Both the position numbers and the translations under genes were made by a program. From NCBI GenBank assembly GCA_028820505.1, contig JAPPIT010000061.1, positions 1 through 64,000 of the forward strand: DNA of 64,000 nt. Reading direction: 5' to 3'. Source of the DNA: Defluviicoccus sp. (GTDB lineage: Bacteria; Pseudomonadota; Alphaproteobacteria; MPNO01). Below, in pieces: positions 38,456 through 47,707 of this stretch. The notes under the pieces were generated by a model. That model ran no database searches and was not told the DNA's origin. It saw only the letters and a list, made by a program, of their open reading frames with translations. The first letter of the stretch is position 1. Each line of letters opens with the position of its first letter.

Positions 38456-39526
38456 TCAGCGGATGATCGTCTTCAGGTACGCCTTCGCTTCCGCGCCGAT
38501 ATCGGTGTAGCCGCTGAGCAGGGCGCCCCCCTTCTCGCCCGCGAGCCAGAACGGCGCCGACTTCGTCGCCTTGGAGAAGTTGGCGACCGTGCGCTTGTCG
38601 GCCCAGTTCGCCGCGTAGGCCTTGCGCATCGCGGCGACGACATTGTCCGGCGTGCCCGGCGGCAGCATCATCCACATCGCCCAGACCTGGTGCGCGGCGA
38701 ACCACTTGTAGGCCTCGAACATCGGCCCCGACGGCGCCTTGCCCTTCGCCTTCTTGTAGAACGCCACGAAATTCGGCACGTCGCCGAAGGACTTGCCGTG
38801 GTCTTCCGGCGTGTCGGAGCCGATCGGGAACGACGAGTGGTAGAAGAGGTCGACCGCGCTGCCCTTCTTCACCAGGTCGTTCTTGTAGAACACCCAGTAG
38901 CCGATATCGCCCGTCGAGATCGCCTGGATCTCGTTCTGCATCAGCCCCGCCTTCAGTTTCGGCTGGTTCTTGTAGCCGATCGCGAAACGGTAGGGGATGC
39001 CCAGCATGTCGAAGGAGAAGCGCGAGAACAGGCCGAGCGCGCCGCCCGGAATCCGCGCGCCCACGTTGAAGTTCTTGGCCTTGACGATGTCCTCGCGGCT
39101 CTTCAGCCCGCCCGCGAGGTCCGACCGCGCGATGGTGACGAAATTGACCCCGATCACGCCGACCGCGTTGAACTCCGCCGGGACGTATTTGACGCCCTTG
39201 AGGCCGAACAGCAGGCCGGGGAAGTTCATCGGCCCCCACAGCATCTGGGTGCCGTCCTTCTTGGCCCGGTTGAAGACGAAGTTGATCCCCTTCTGGCCGC
39301 CGCCCCCGACGATGTTCCTGACCTTGATGGTCGGCTTGCCCGGGATGTGGTCCGAGAAGGTCTTGGAGAAGCGCTGCGCCTGCCGGCTCAGCCCGCCGCC
39401 GGCGCCGGCCGGCACGATCAGCTCGATCGTCTTGCCGGAAAAGTCCTGCGCGCCCGCGGGCACGCCGCCGATCGACAATCCGAGGCCGGCCAGGCCGGCC
39501 GCAACAAGCGTTGTGGTTCTCGTCAT
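38456..39526 (-). CDS. Tripartite tricarboxylate transporter binding protein (TctC/Bug-like)
   Basis: A 356-residue periplasmic binding protein. Signal peptide about 1-26 (LVAAGLAGLGLSIGGVPAGA), then DFSGKTIELIVPAGAGGGLS, the Bug/TctC glycine-rich first binding loop, and 'IVGGGGQKGINFV'. It is upstream of and on the same strand as the TctA-TctB gene. It lies diverged from the usual Bug consensus in the middle, so substrate prediction is not possible. Confidence 0.85.
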   Translation of the reverse strand: MTRTTTLVAAGLAGLGLSIGGVPAGAQDFSGKTIELIVPAGAGGGLSRQAQRFSKTFSDHIPGKPTIKVRNIVGGGGQKGINFVFNRAKKDGTQMLWGPMNFPGLLFGLKGVKYVPAEFNAVGVIGVNFVTIARSDLAGGLKSREDIVKAKNFNVGARIPGGALGLFSRFSFDMLGIPYRFAIGYKNQPKLKAGLMQNEIQAISTGDIGYWVFYKNDLVKKGSAVDLFYHSSFPIGSDTPEDHGKSFGDVPNFVAFYKKAKGKAPSGPMFEAYKWFAAHQVWAMWMMLPPGTPDNVVAAMRKAYAANWADKRTVANFSKATKSAPFWLAGEKGGALLSGYTDIGAEAKAYLKTIIR

Positions 39527-39674
39527 CTCGTCGCTCCCTGTTTCCCGTCGGCGAACGATAGATCGGGCGCACGGCCGACATCAAGCCGGCGAGGGACGGC
39601 GCCTCTACCGCAACGCCCTCAAGTCGGACAGACTGTCAGGCAGCGATATGCAGGGAAGTTCGGAGAACCGGGAG

Positions 39675-40520
39675 ATGAGACGGCGAGACAAAGGAGCCCC
39701 CTGCGACGGTACGGTGCGGGCCCGGCTCAACTACTCCGTCGATACCGGCGAGCCGCCGGTCGACATGGTCAGGCCGCCGGGCGAAGGCCAGGGAGAGCGG
39801 GTCGGCGTGGTCTTCGACCCCCACGACGTCACCGTCCATGACGCCCGTCCGCTGGCCCAGGACTTCGACCTCGACCGCGAGGGCGTGGTTCTGCTGGACC
39901 ACAAAACGACGGTGAAGAGCTTCTACGACGACGCGGAAGTCGTCTCCGTCTACTACCCCGAGGCGGAGGCGATCGTCCAAGCCGCGACCGGAGCCGACAA
40001 GGTCATCGTCTTCGATCACACGATCCGTATCGACGACGAGGCCAGGCAGGCCGCTCTGAAAGTGCGCGCACCGGTGCAGGTCATGCACAACGACTTCGCC
40101 GATATATCCGCGCCCCGGCGCGTCCGCGACCTGCTGCCGCCCGACGAGGCCGAGGCGCGGCTGAACAAGCGCTACGGCTCGATCAACGTCTGGCGCTCGA
40201 TCGCCGGCCCGGTCCGGACCCGGCCGCTGGTCGTCTGCGACGCCGGAAGCATCGACGACGACAGGGACTGGATCCCCGTGGAACGCCACTACCCGGATCG
40301 GGTCGGGGTGACCATGAACCTCCGATACAATCCCGGCCACCGGTGGTACTACTTCCCGGGGCTTGACGAAGACGAGGCGGTGCTGCTCAAGAACTACGAT
40401 TCCCGGACCGACGGCACGGCCCGCTTCACCGCCCACGGCTCCTTCCACCACCCCGACACCAGGCCCGACGCAACGCCGCGCGAGAGTATCGAGGTCCGAA
40501 CCCTGATGTTCTGGGATTGA
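39675..40520 (+). CDS. CmcJ/NvfI-type oxidoreductase family protein
   Basis: A 281-residue protein resembling the CmcJ/NvfI (AsaB-like) family: 'VRARLNYSVDTGEPP', 'VVSVYYPEAEAIVQAATGADKVIVFDH', 'VMHNDFADISAP' and 'SINVWRSIAGPVRTRPLVVCDA' are typical blocks. Some members are non-heme iron/2-oxoglutarate oxygenases or isomerases in secondary metabolism; the HND text and later His may bind iron. An in-frame ATG at 39648 would add nine residues. Its stop is 5 bases from the convergent GST gene. Substrate unknown. Confidence 0.82.
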   Translation: MRRRDKGAPCDGTVRARLNYSVDTGEPPVDMVRPPGEGQGERVGVVFDPHDVTVHDARPLAQDFDLDREGVVLLDHKTTVKSFYDDAEVVSVYYPEAEAIVQAATGADKVIVFDHTIRIDDEARQAALKVRAPVQVMHNDFADISAPRRVRDLLPPDEAEARLNKRYGSINVWRSIAGPVRTRPLVVCDAGSIDDDRDWIPVERHYPDRVGVTMNLRYNPGHRWYYFPGLDEDEAVLLKNYDSRTDGTARFTAHGSFHHPDTRPDATPRESIEVRTLMFWD

Positions 40521-40525
40521 AGCGG

Positions 40526-41215
40526 CTACGCGTATCCTCGCGGCGGCATTCCGACCGATTTCAGGTCCGCCCAGGCACGCCGGACCGCGGGCCGCGCCTC
40601 GATCGCGTCATGCCATCGCCTGACGTTCGGAAATTCATCCAGCGGCATATTGGGGGCTGCGCGGGTGTCCGTGTCCGAATAGAACGAGACGTCGGTGCCG
40701 TGGATGTGGACGTCCGGATAGCAGGCGATGTCCGCGATCGAATAATCCCCGGCGAGGTACTGGTTTTGCGCCAGATGGCCGTCCAGTATCGACAGCAGAT
40801 CGCGCATCACGCCGAGGTAATAGTCTCTTACCTGCGGAACGTCGGTTTCGAAACGGAAAGCGAAGAGGTTGAACTGCTGGGCAAGCGGCGTCAGCGTCGC
40901 GCTGCCGTAGAAAAACCACTGATCGACCCGCGCCCGCAGGCGGGGCGCGTCGGGATAGAGGCCGCCGCCGGCCTTCTCCGCCAGGTATTTGAGGATCGCG
41001 CCCGACTCGCAGAGCGCAATGGGGCGGCCGTCCGGCCCGGCCCGGTCGACGATCGCCGGGATCTTGTGGCCAGGGCTGATCTTCAGGAACCCGGGGTCGA
41101 ACTGTTCCCTCCTGCGCAGGTTGACGTGCCTGATCGTGTAGTCGAACCCGGTTTCCTCCACCATCTGCCGCGCCTTGTAGCCGTTGTCGGTCGTCCAGAA
41201 ATAGAGATCGATCAA
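40526..41215 (-). CDS. Glutathione S-transferase family protein
   Basis: A 229-residue soluble protein with an N-terminal thioredoxin-like domain (LYFWTTDNGYKARQMVEE; GHKIPAIVDRAGPDGRP; the CESGAILKYLAE block for glutathione binding) and a C-terminal helical domain ('YLAGDYSIADIACYPDVHIHG', the N-capping box). This is the YghU/YfcG-like (Nu) layout. Function beyond glutathione conjugation or disulfide reduction cannot be set. Confidence 0.88.
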   Translation of the reverse strand: MIDLYFWTTDNGYKARQMVEETGFDYTIRHVNLRRREQFDPGFLKISPGHKIPAIVDRAGPDGRPIALCESGAILKYLAEKAGGGLYPDAPRLRARVDQWFFYGSATLTPLAQQFNLFAFRFETDVPQVRDYYLGVMRDLLSILDGHLAQNQYLAGDYSIADIACYPDVHIHGTDVSFYSDTDTRAAPNMPLDEFPNVRRWHDAIEARPAVRRAWADLKSVGMPPRGYA

Positions 41216-41505
41216 CGCTCGTCCTCCCGTTGGGGCGGCGGAGGGGAACCCGGCTCCACCGCGATTGCCCGATCCTCGTCGCTACGACAAGGGCGAACAA
41301 CGCGAAACAGGGGCGTTCCTGTGGAATTCGGCGGCACGAGCGGCTTTGCGACGGTCCCGGCGGTCGTTATTGTCCGTGCGCCTTCGAGAGTGCCCGAGTT
41401 CCAGACAAACCGCGCATTTAGATTTCCGGAAGGCGAGAAGGGTCTCGAAAGACCGGCCTCCGGATCACACATCTAGATTGTCAGACCGGCGCGAGGTGCC
41501 TGCCC
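41216..41505. other. 290-base intergenic gap, no gene seen
   Basis: Divergent gap between the GST and TVP38 genes. It is less GC-rich than the surroundings (for example around 41398-41480). Possible small frames lack a ribosome site and protein-like content. It should hold both promoters; I could not assign convincing -35/-10 pairs. Confidence 0.4.
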
Positions 41506-42240
41506 ATGTCCGAGACGGAAACCCCTTCTGGCGGCTTTAGCGTCAAACGCCTGCTGCCGGTCGCCGTGCTAGTCGCGGGCCTTGTCGCGTTCTTCGTTTT
41601 CGATCTCGACCGGTTCGTCACGCTCGATGCGCTCAAGACCCACCGCGCGGTTCTCCAGGAATGGGTCGCTTCGCAAGGGGCGCTCGCCTGGCTCGTCTAC
41701 GCCGCCATCTACATGGTGGCCGTGGCGTTCTCGATTCCGGGCGGCGCGGTGCTCACGATCGCCGGCGGCTTCATGTTCGGGCCCTTCGTCGCGACCGGGG
41801 TCGTGGTCGTCGGCGCGACCTGCGGCGCGACCCTCCTGTTCCTGGCCGCGCGCTACGCCTTCGCCGATTACCTCCGCGGCAAGGCGGGCGGGGCCATGCG
41901 TCGGATGGAGGCGGGGTTCAACGAGAACCCGGTGAGCTACATGCTCGTCCTCCGGCTGGTTCCGCTGTTTCCGTTCTGGCTCGTCAACCTGGTACCCGCC
42001 TTTCTCGGCGTGAAGCTCGGGACCTATTTCCTGAGCACGCTGGTGGGCATTATCCCGGGGACGTTCGTCTACGCGCTGGTCGGCGACGGGGCCGGCGCGG
42101 TGCTCGATGCGGGCGGCGATCTCGATCTCGGGATCATATTCGAGCCGCGCTTCCTGGCCCCGATTATCGGGCTGGCGGTACTCGCCTGTATCCCGATCCT
42201 CTACAAGCGGATCCAGGCACGGCGCAGCGCGCAGCAATGA
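41506..42240 (+). CDS. TVP38/TMEM64 (DedA-related) membrane protein
   Basis: A 244-residue inner-membrane protein of the TVP38/TMEM64 (VTT) family. Segments run from about 15 to 235 with the family core 'SIPGGAVLTIAGGFMFGPF' (re-entrant loop) and 'RLVPLFPFWLVNLVPAFLGV'. Bacterial members are linked to lipid scrambling or envelope homeostasis. The TGA overlaps the ATG of the following flavoprotein, a pairing seen repeatedly in proteobacteria. Confidence 0.9.
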   Translation: MSETETPSGGFSVKRLLPVAVLVAGLVAFFVFDLDRFVTLDALKTHRAVLQEWVASQGALAWLVYAAIYMVAVAFSIPGGAVLTIAGGFMFGPFVATGVVVVGATCGATLLFLAARYAFADYLRGKAGGAMRRMEAGFNENPVSYMLVLRLVPLFPFWLVNLVPAFLGVKLGTYFLSTLVGIIPGTFVYALVGDGAGAVLDAGGDLDLGIIFEPRFLAPIIGLAVLACIPILYKRIQARRSAQQ

Positions 42241-43658
42241 AGAGGCACCGGGTCGATCTCTGCGTGATCGGGGCGGGGTCCGGCGGGCTCAGCATTGCCG
42301 CCGGAGCGTCCCAGATGGGCGCCTCGGTGGTGCTGATCGAGCGCGACCGGATGGGCGGCGATTGCCTCAATGTCGGCTGCGTTCCGTCGAAGGCGTTGAT
42401 CGCGGCCGCGGGCGCCGCCGAGGCCGCGCGGGGCGCCGGCAGGTTCGGTATCCGACTCGGCCCGCCGGAGATCGATTTCGCCCGGGTGCACGGCCATGTC
42501 CACGGCACGATCGCGGCGATCGCCCCGCACGACTCGGTCGAGCGCTTCGAGGCGCTCGGCGTGACGGTGATCCGGGAGCACGGCCGCTTCACCGGCCCGC
42601 GGACGGTGGCGGCGGGCGGGCACGAGATCGAGGCGCGGCGCTTCGTCATCGCCACGGGATCGAGGCCGGCGGCGCCGCCGATCCCGGGGCTGGAGGACGT
42701 CCCCTATCTCACCAACGAGACGGTCTTCGATCGCACCGTCCTGCCGTCGCCGCTGATCGTCATCGGCGGCGGCCCGATCGGGCTCGAGCTCGCCCAGGCG
42801 CATCGCCGCCTCGGCGCCGAGGTGACGGTGCTGGAAATGTTCACGGCGCTCGGCAAGGACGATCCGGAACTCGCGGAGATCGTCGTCGCACGGCTCCGCA
42901 AGGAGGGCGTGATACTGCGCGAAGGGGTCGGGGTTACGAGGGTTGCCCCGGCCGATGACGGTATCGAGGTGGAAATCGAGGACGACGGCACGACCGGGAC
43001 GCTCGCCGCCGCCGACCTGCTGGTCGCCGCGGGCCGGCGCCCGAATATCGACGACCTCGGTCTCGAAGCCGCGGGGATCGAGCGCGACAAGGCGGGGCTG
43101 GTGGTGGACGACAGGCTGAGAACCACCAACCGCCGGGTCTATGCGGCGGGCGACGCGGCGGGCAAATACCAGTTCACCCACGTGGCCTCCTACCATGCGG
43201 GAATCGTCATCCGCAACGCGCTGTTCCGGCTCCCCGCAAAGATCGACGACCGCGCCGTTCCCTGGGTGACCTACACCGATCCCGAGCTCGCCCATGTCGG
43301 GATGACCGAGGCGGTGGCGCGGGAACGCGTCGGCGATATCCGGGTGCTGCGCTTTCCCTTCGCGGAGAACGACCGCGCCTGGGCGGAGCGCGCGACCGAC
43401 GGTCTCGTCAAGGTCGTGACCTCGAAGAAAGGCGCGGTGCTGGGCGCCAGCATCGTCGGCGCCCACGCGGGCGAGCTCATCCAGACCTGGATCCTGCCGG
43501 TTGCCAGGGCGATGCACGTCAAGCACGTCGCCGGGCTCATCATGCCCTATCCGACACTCGGCGAAGCCAACAAGCGGGCGGCGGGCTCGTTCTTCACGCC
43601 CACCCTGTTCGGACCCCGGATGAAGCGCATCGTGCGCCTGCTGGCCAGGCTGGGGTGA
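42237..43658 (+). CDS. FAD-dependent pyridine nucleotide-disulfide oxidoreductase, mercuric-reductase-like
   Basis: A 473-residue flavoprotein of the lipoamide dehydrogenase/mercuric reductase fold. FAD loop GAGSGGLSIAAGA at the N terminus, redox disulfide in GGDCLNVGCVPSKAL (CX4C), NAD(P) loop GGGPIGLELAQ and 'YAAGDAAG'. The C-terminal catalytic His-Glu pair of lipoamide dehydrogenase (HPTxxE) reads PYPTLGE here, with Tyr in place of His, so the reaction is not that of lipoamide dehydrogenase. Translationally coupled (ATGA) to the TVP38 protein, suggesting a membrane-linked redox job. No MerA N-terminal metal domain. Confidence 0.88.
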   Translation: MKRHRVDLCVIGAGSGGLSIAAGASQMGASVVLIERDRMGGDCLNVGCVPSKALIAAAGAAEAARGAGRFGIRLGPPEIDFARVHGHVHGTIAAIAPHDSVERFEALGVTVIREHGRFTGPRTVAAGGHEIEARRFVIATGSRPAAPPIPGLEDVPYLTNETVFDRTVLPSPLIVIGGGPIGLELAQAHRRLGAEVTVLEMFTALGKDDPELAEIVVARLRKEGVILREGVGVTRVAPADDGIEVEIEDDGTTGTLAAADLLVAAGRRPNIDDLGLEAAGIERDKAGLVVDDRLRTTNRRVYAAGDAAGKYQFTHVASYHAGIVIRNALFRLPAKIDDRAVPWVTYTDPELAHVGMTEAVARERVGDIRVLRFPFAENDRAWAERATDGLVKVVTSKKGAVLGASIVGAHAGELIQTWILPVARAMHVKHVAGLIMPYPTLGEANKRAAGSFFTPTLFGPRMKRIVRLLARLG

Positions 43659-43753
43659 CCCGCGGGACGGCGGCGGAACGGCCTTTCGAGCCGTCGCGTC
43701 TATACTGAATTAACACGATTTCACGGGTGTCCGGAGCGGCGTATAGTGAGGTA

Positions 43754-45160
43754 ATGCTCACGCTCGGAGGTGATGGCTCCAGCCCGCTGACAGGGCTCTC
43801 GGCGCGCTTGCTCGTGTTGACGATTTTTTTCGTGATGCTGAGCGAGGTGTTCATCTACGCGCCGTCGATCGGACGCTATCGCCTGGTTTACATGCAGGAA
43901 CGGATCGCTACGGCGCACCTGGCCGCGCTGGCGACGTCTTCCCCCGACGGCGGCACGATGTCGCCGCGGCTCACCGCCGAAATCCTCGACCACGCCCGCT
44001 CGCACCGCATCGTCTGCCGAAGCACATCGGAAGTGGCGACGCTGGTCGGCGAGGCGACCCCCAGGATCGACGAAGTCTACGATTTGCGCGAGGCGGCCTT
44101 TTTCCCGTTGATCTGGGAGGCTTTCCTGGTGCTGGGGCGCAGCGGGAACCGGATGATTGAGGTCGTCGGACCGGCTCCCAAGGACCCCGATACGCTGGTC
44201 CGGACGGTGATCGACGAAGCGCCCATGCGTTACGAGATGCTGGGCTATTCGGAACGGATCCTGTTCCTTTCGATCGTCATCTCGCTGATTACAGCGACCC
44301 TGGTCTATATCAGCCTCCAGCTCCTCTTCGTGCGGCCGATGCTGGGCATCACGGAAAGCATGATCGCGTTCCGCGCCGATCCCGAGGATCCCCGGCATGC
44401 CGTCGCGCCGGGATCGAGGACGGACGAGATCGGGCGGGCGCGCCGCGAGCTGGGAGAAATGCAGCGCGCGCTGAGGCAGGCGCTGCAGCAACGCTCGCGC
44501 CTGGCCGCGCTGGGGACGGCGGTCACCAAGATCAACCACGATCTCCGCAACATCCTGGCGAGCGCGCAGCTCGTATCGGACCACATCCGGGTCAGCCCGG
44601 ATCCCCGGGTGCGCCGGATCGCGCCGACCCTCCTGGGCGCCCTGGACCGGGCAATCAAGCTGTGCAGCCAGACCCTGGCCTTCGCGCATGACGGGGAGCT
44701 GCCGCCGTCCTATTCGCGGTTCGGCCTCCGTGCGCTGGTCGAGGAAGTCGGCGACGACCTGCGCGAAAGCCGGCCGGCTGCTGCGCGTTTCGACTGTGAG
44801 GTGCCGGACGGATCGACCGTCGAGGCGGACCGCGACCAGCTGCGCCGCGTGCTGACCAACCTCGCCCTGAACGCCTACCAGGCGGGAGCGCGGACGGTCC
44901 GGGTCGGCGCCCGGCTGGACGACGATTCGGTGACGATCGCAGTTGACGATGACGGGCCGGGACTGGCCGAACCCGTGCGCGAACGCCTGTTCGAGCCTTT
45001 CTCGGGATCGAACCGGATCGGCGGCACGGGGCTGGGCCTGTCGATCGCGCGCGACCTCATGCGGGGCCACGGAGGGGACGTGCACCTTGTCAAGACCGGG
45101 GCGGCGGGAACCGTTTTCGAGATCGTGCTCCCGTCGGAGGGGGCGCGCTCGTCCCGGTAG
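43754..45160 (+). CDS. Membrane sensor histidine kinase
   Basis: A 468-residue kinase. Two membrane segments (about 18-36 and 175-200) flank a periplasmic sensor of about 140 residues. A HAMP-like linker follows, then the H-box INHDLRNILAS (phospho-acceptor His), N-box NLALNAYQAG, G1 VDDDGPGLAEP and G2 GTGLGLSIA. The ATG at 43754 has GAGG just upstream; a GTG at 43727 would add 9 residues. No response regulator is encoded in the window. It is convergent with the halogenase gene (15-base gap), so a role in controlling the peptide cluster is possible but unproven. Confidence 0.88.
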   Translation: MLTLGGDGSSPLTGLSARLLVLTIFFVMLSEVFIYAPSIGRYRLVYMQERIATAHLAALATSSPDGGTMSPRLTAEILDHARSHRIVCRSTSEVATLVGEATPRIDEVYDLREAAFFPLIWEAFLVLGRSGNRMIEVVGPAPKDPDTLVRTVIDEAPMRYEMLGYSERILFLSIVISLITATLVYISLQLLFVRPMLGITESMIAFRADPEDPRHAVAPGSRTDEIGRARRELGEMQRALRQALQQRSRLAALGTAVTKINHDLRNILASAQLVSDHIRVSPDPRVRRIAPTLLGALDRAIKLCSQTLAFAHDGELPPSYSRFGLRALVEEVGDDLRESRPAAARFDCEVPDGSTVEADRDQLRRVLTNLALNAYQAGARTVRVGARLDDDSVTIAVDDDGPGLAEPVRERLFEPFSGSNRIGGTGLGLSIARDLMRGHGGDVHLVKTGAAGTVFEIVLPSEGARSSR

Positions 45161-45174
45161 CGCGGCGAGCGGGG

Positions 45175-46449
45175 CTAGACGCCGAGTCCCTGGGACATCT
45201 GGGCGTAGCTGGTCAGCGGGACGCCGCACATCCGGTCCCAGTCCGCCTTGTCGATGACCGGCCGGTTCAACAGTTCGATCATGTCGTCGAACTTGCTCAG
45301 CGCGGCGCAGCCGGCCGCCCGGGGATTCGCCGCCTCGCGGTGTTGCGGCCAGGCGCGGTCGCGCGCGTAGCGCCAGAACGCGCTGTCGTGGACGGAGCCG
45401 CAGGAATAGTGCCAGCCGACGAACAGGCCGTAGCGAAGCATGTTGTCGATGAGAAACCGGTTCACCACCGGCGCGTCGCGTTCGAGATGCTCGACCGGGC
45501 GGTTGAGACGCATGTTGAGCACCATACCGATCTGCAGCTGGGCGGATACGATGGCCGTCGCTTCGAGGGGCTCCATGAAGGCCGCGGCGTTACCGATGCG
45601 GGCCACCGCGCCATCGTAAATCTCGCGGTGGACGAAGTTGGGAAACCGAATGACGGCGCGCTGCTCGAATTCCGAAACGCCATCCGATTCGAGGAACGCG
45701 TCGAAGTCCGATTCGACTTCGGACAGACCCGATACGTCGCGGTTGAAGATGTACCCGTAGGACGTGTGTACGGTTAGCGGAATGACGAATATCCAGCCGT
45801 GCGGACGCGCGACCGCACGGGTGTAGGTGTGCTGCCGAACCGGCCCGTCCCCGGGCTCTTCGACGGTTGCCGGACAACGGCGGATGACGGCCGTATCGGT
45901 GGGGATGAAGGAAATGTCGATGTGGCGGCCGGGATCCAGTTCCCCGGGAAACCCGCGGGCATCGAAGACGAGGTCGTAGCGTTCCGGCGGCAGGCCTTCG
46001 AATGCCACCTCCGCGCCGCCCTCCACCCTGGCGATATCGAGCACTTTCGCGTCGATGCGGCGCGCGCGCGTGCTTTCGCGCAGCAACGCCTCCATCAGGT
46101 CGGCGGACAGGTGATAGGCGTAGGACACCTGTTGCGGCGTGAAATAGTGGGTGAAGTCCCGGTTGCGCCGGCCCCACCCCTCGAACGCGACGCCGTACTT
46201 GCGGGTTCCGTTCAGGCGCCGCTGGACGGTTTCGTGCGGCAAACCCGTCAGTCGATGCAGTTCCTCGACCAGGCTCGGCCAGCTGCCCTCGCCCACGCCG
46301 ATGACCGGGATGCGGGAGTCGTATATGTGGTGCAGCTCGTGGGCGCTGTCGGGGTGAAGGCGCGACACGCTGGCGGCCGCCAGGGATCCCGCGGTTCCCC
46401 GCCCGACGACCGCGATCTTCCGCAGGGATTCGCTACCCGGCCGTATCAA
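45175..46449 (-). CDS. Flavin-dependent tryptophan-halogenase-family protein
   Basis: A 424-residue flavoprotein of the tryptophan halogenase family, which makes HOCl at FADH2 and passes it to a Lys-bound chlorinating species. Features: FAD loop GRGTAG (16-21), GVGEGSWP (51-58), the catalytic Lys84 in NGTRKYGVAFEGW, the WxWxIP-type motif as WIFVIP (219-224, second Trp replaced by Phe) and the catalytic Glu296 in EPLEAT. Shorter than PrnA/RebH (about 530), as for enzymes with different or larger substrates. The start is TTG at 46449, directly after an in-frame stop, with GAGGG nine bases upstream. Last gene of a leftward operon with the beta-barrel and LolA-like genes; beside a RiPP cluster whose core ends in Trp. 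Confidence 0.85.
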   Translation of the reverse strand: MIRPGSESLRKIAVVGRGTAGSLAAASVSRLHPDSAHELHHIYDSRIPVIGVGEGSWPSLVEELHRLTGLPHETVQRRLNGTRKYGVAFEGWGRRNRDFTHYFTPQQVSYAYHLSADLMEALLRESTRARRIDAKVLDIARVEGGAEVAFEGLPPERYDLVFDARGFPGELDPGRHIDISFIPTDTAVIRRCPATVEEPGDGPVRQHTYTRAVARPHGWIFVIPLTVHTSYGYIFNRDVSGLSEVESDFDAFLESDGVSEFEQRAVIRFPNFVHREIYDGAVARIGNAAAFMEPLEATAIVSAQLQIGMVLNMRLNRPVEHLERDAPVVNRFLIDNMLRYGLFVGWHYSCGSVHDSAFWRYARDRAWPQHREAANPRAAGCAALSKFDDMIELLNRPVIDKADWDRMCGVPLTSYAQMSQGLGV

Positions 46450-46498
46450 TCCGCATGACCCTCACATGGGCGGTCGCCTGCCCGCTTCCGGGATACCG

Positions 46499-47707
46499 TC
46501 AGAAGCCGAACCTGAGCTCCGCCCCGATGAAGCTGTCGCGCCGTCCGTCGTAGGTCAAATCCTTCCGGTCCGAGCTCAGGTTCACGATCCCTTCCAGGCG
46601 CATCGACCAGCTGTCCGACAGGCGGCGCTTCAGCTCCATGTTGAGCGCCCGGGAGTCATGGCGGAGGTCGCCCAGGATGCCCGCCACGAACTCCGTGCTC
46701 TGTACATCGTTGAACGCGAGCACGCCCATGACGAACAGGTCGTTCGCCCAGACGCTGGTGGCGCGGCGGCCGCGGCCGTCATAGTGCCACTCGGCGAGGA
46801 GGGTCAGGTCGGCCGCGGAACCGAAGGGCGCGTAGAGCGTGCGTTCCACGCCGACATTGAAGGCGTTGTAGTCCTCCTCCCGTCCCAGGAGATTGCGCGC
46901 GCCGCCGCGCCGAATGGCTTCCATCTTGTAGAGCCACGGGTCGGTCGTCAGCTGCGCATCGAGCCCGAATTGCCGGATCTGCTCGTAGTACGGGATCGGG
47001 GACGCGGATCGGCGGTCCGCGACGAACGAGGGTTCGCGGCTCGTTCCGACGAAGGCGCTCAGGCCGAAATCGAGCGCGCCCACGGCATTGCTGTAGCGAA
47101 ACGCGAGATCGACGTGGCGCTCTTCGGCGCCGCTCTCGTAAAGGGCGTCCTCGTCGATCGCGCGGCCCGACCGATGGCGCCCGGTGCGGCCCGGGAACGT
47201 GCGCTTGCGGTGCCAGGGCAGCACAAACGATTCCGCGACGCCCCAGCCGCCGGAGACCGTGAGGTGCGCCATGGGCTGGCCCAGCTTGGGCCGGTCGCGC
47301 GGGTGCCCGAGCAGGTCCAGCTGGTTCACCACGTCCACGAGGTTGTTGAGCTCGGCCACGCCCCAGAAAACGCGGTCGAACCCCAGCCGAAGCTCCCAGG
47401 AATTCTCGCCCCAGTCCCCGAAGATCAGCATGTAGGCCTCGCGCAGGTCCCCCTGCGTGCGCCTGGAATCGGCGCTGTCGTATCGATAGAACGGGGTGAG
47501 GGCGAAGCCGGTTGCCGGCGCGGGCTCCCAGTAGAGGGTCGGCTCGACGGCCAGTCCCGCGGTGCTGGAGCGCTGTTCCGGGAAGGCCGGCGACTGCGGA
47601 TACCACCGCCCCTGCAGCTTCAGGTCGCCGGACAGTTCGAGAGGCGCCGCCGCGGCGCCCGCGGCGGCCGTGAGCAGGAGGGCCGCGATTGCGACGCCCG
47701 ATCGCAT
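46499..47707 (-). CDS. Outer-membrane beta-barrel protein, DUF1302-like
   Basis: A 402-residue protein with a signal peptide (VAIAALLLTAAAGAAAA) and alternating strand text throughout ('ELSGDLKLQGRWYP', 'FALTPFYRYDSADSRRTQGDL', 'GRRDSFIGAELRFGF'). It ends in Phe, the usual outer-membrane insertion signal. 'REAYMLIFGDWGENSWELRLGFDRVFWG' resembles the DUF1302/alginate-type barrels that accompany MMPL transporters. ATGA overlap with the LolA-like gene. Likely the outer-membrane part of an envelope export route with the MMPL protein at 49194. Confidence 0.8.
   Translation of the reverse strand: MRSGVAIAALLLTAAAGAAAAPLELSGDLKLQGRWYPQSPAFPEQRSSTAGLAVEPTLYWEPAPATGFALTPFYRYDSADSRRTQGDLREAYMLIFGDWGENSWELRLGFDRVFWGVAELNNLVDVVNQLDLLGHPRDRPKLGQPMAHLTVSGGWGVAESFVLPWHRKRTFPGRTGRHRSGRAIDEDALYESGAEERHVDLAFRYSNAVGALDFGLSAFVGTSREPSFVADRRSASPIPYYEQIRQFGLDAQLTTDPWLYKMEAIRRGGARNLLGREEDYNAFNVGVERTLYAPFGSAADLTLLAEWHYDGRGRRATSVWANDLFVMGVLAFNDVQSTEFVAGILGDLRHDSRALNMELKRRLSDSWSMRLEGIVNLSSDRKDLTYDGRRDSFIGAELRFGF

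Noticed and set aside
41212..41472. An 86-codon minus-strand frame in the GST-TVP38 gap
   Set aside because: No ribosome site, Pro/Ser-rich non-protein-like translation, overlaps the GST start.
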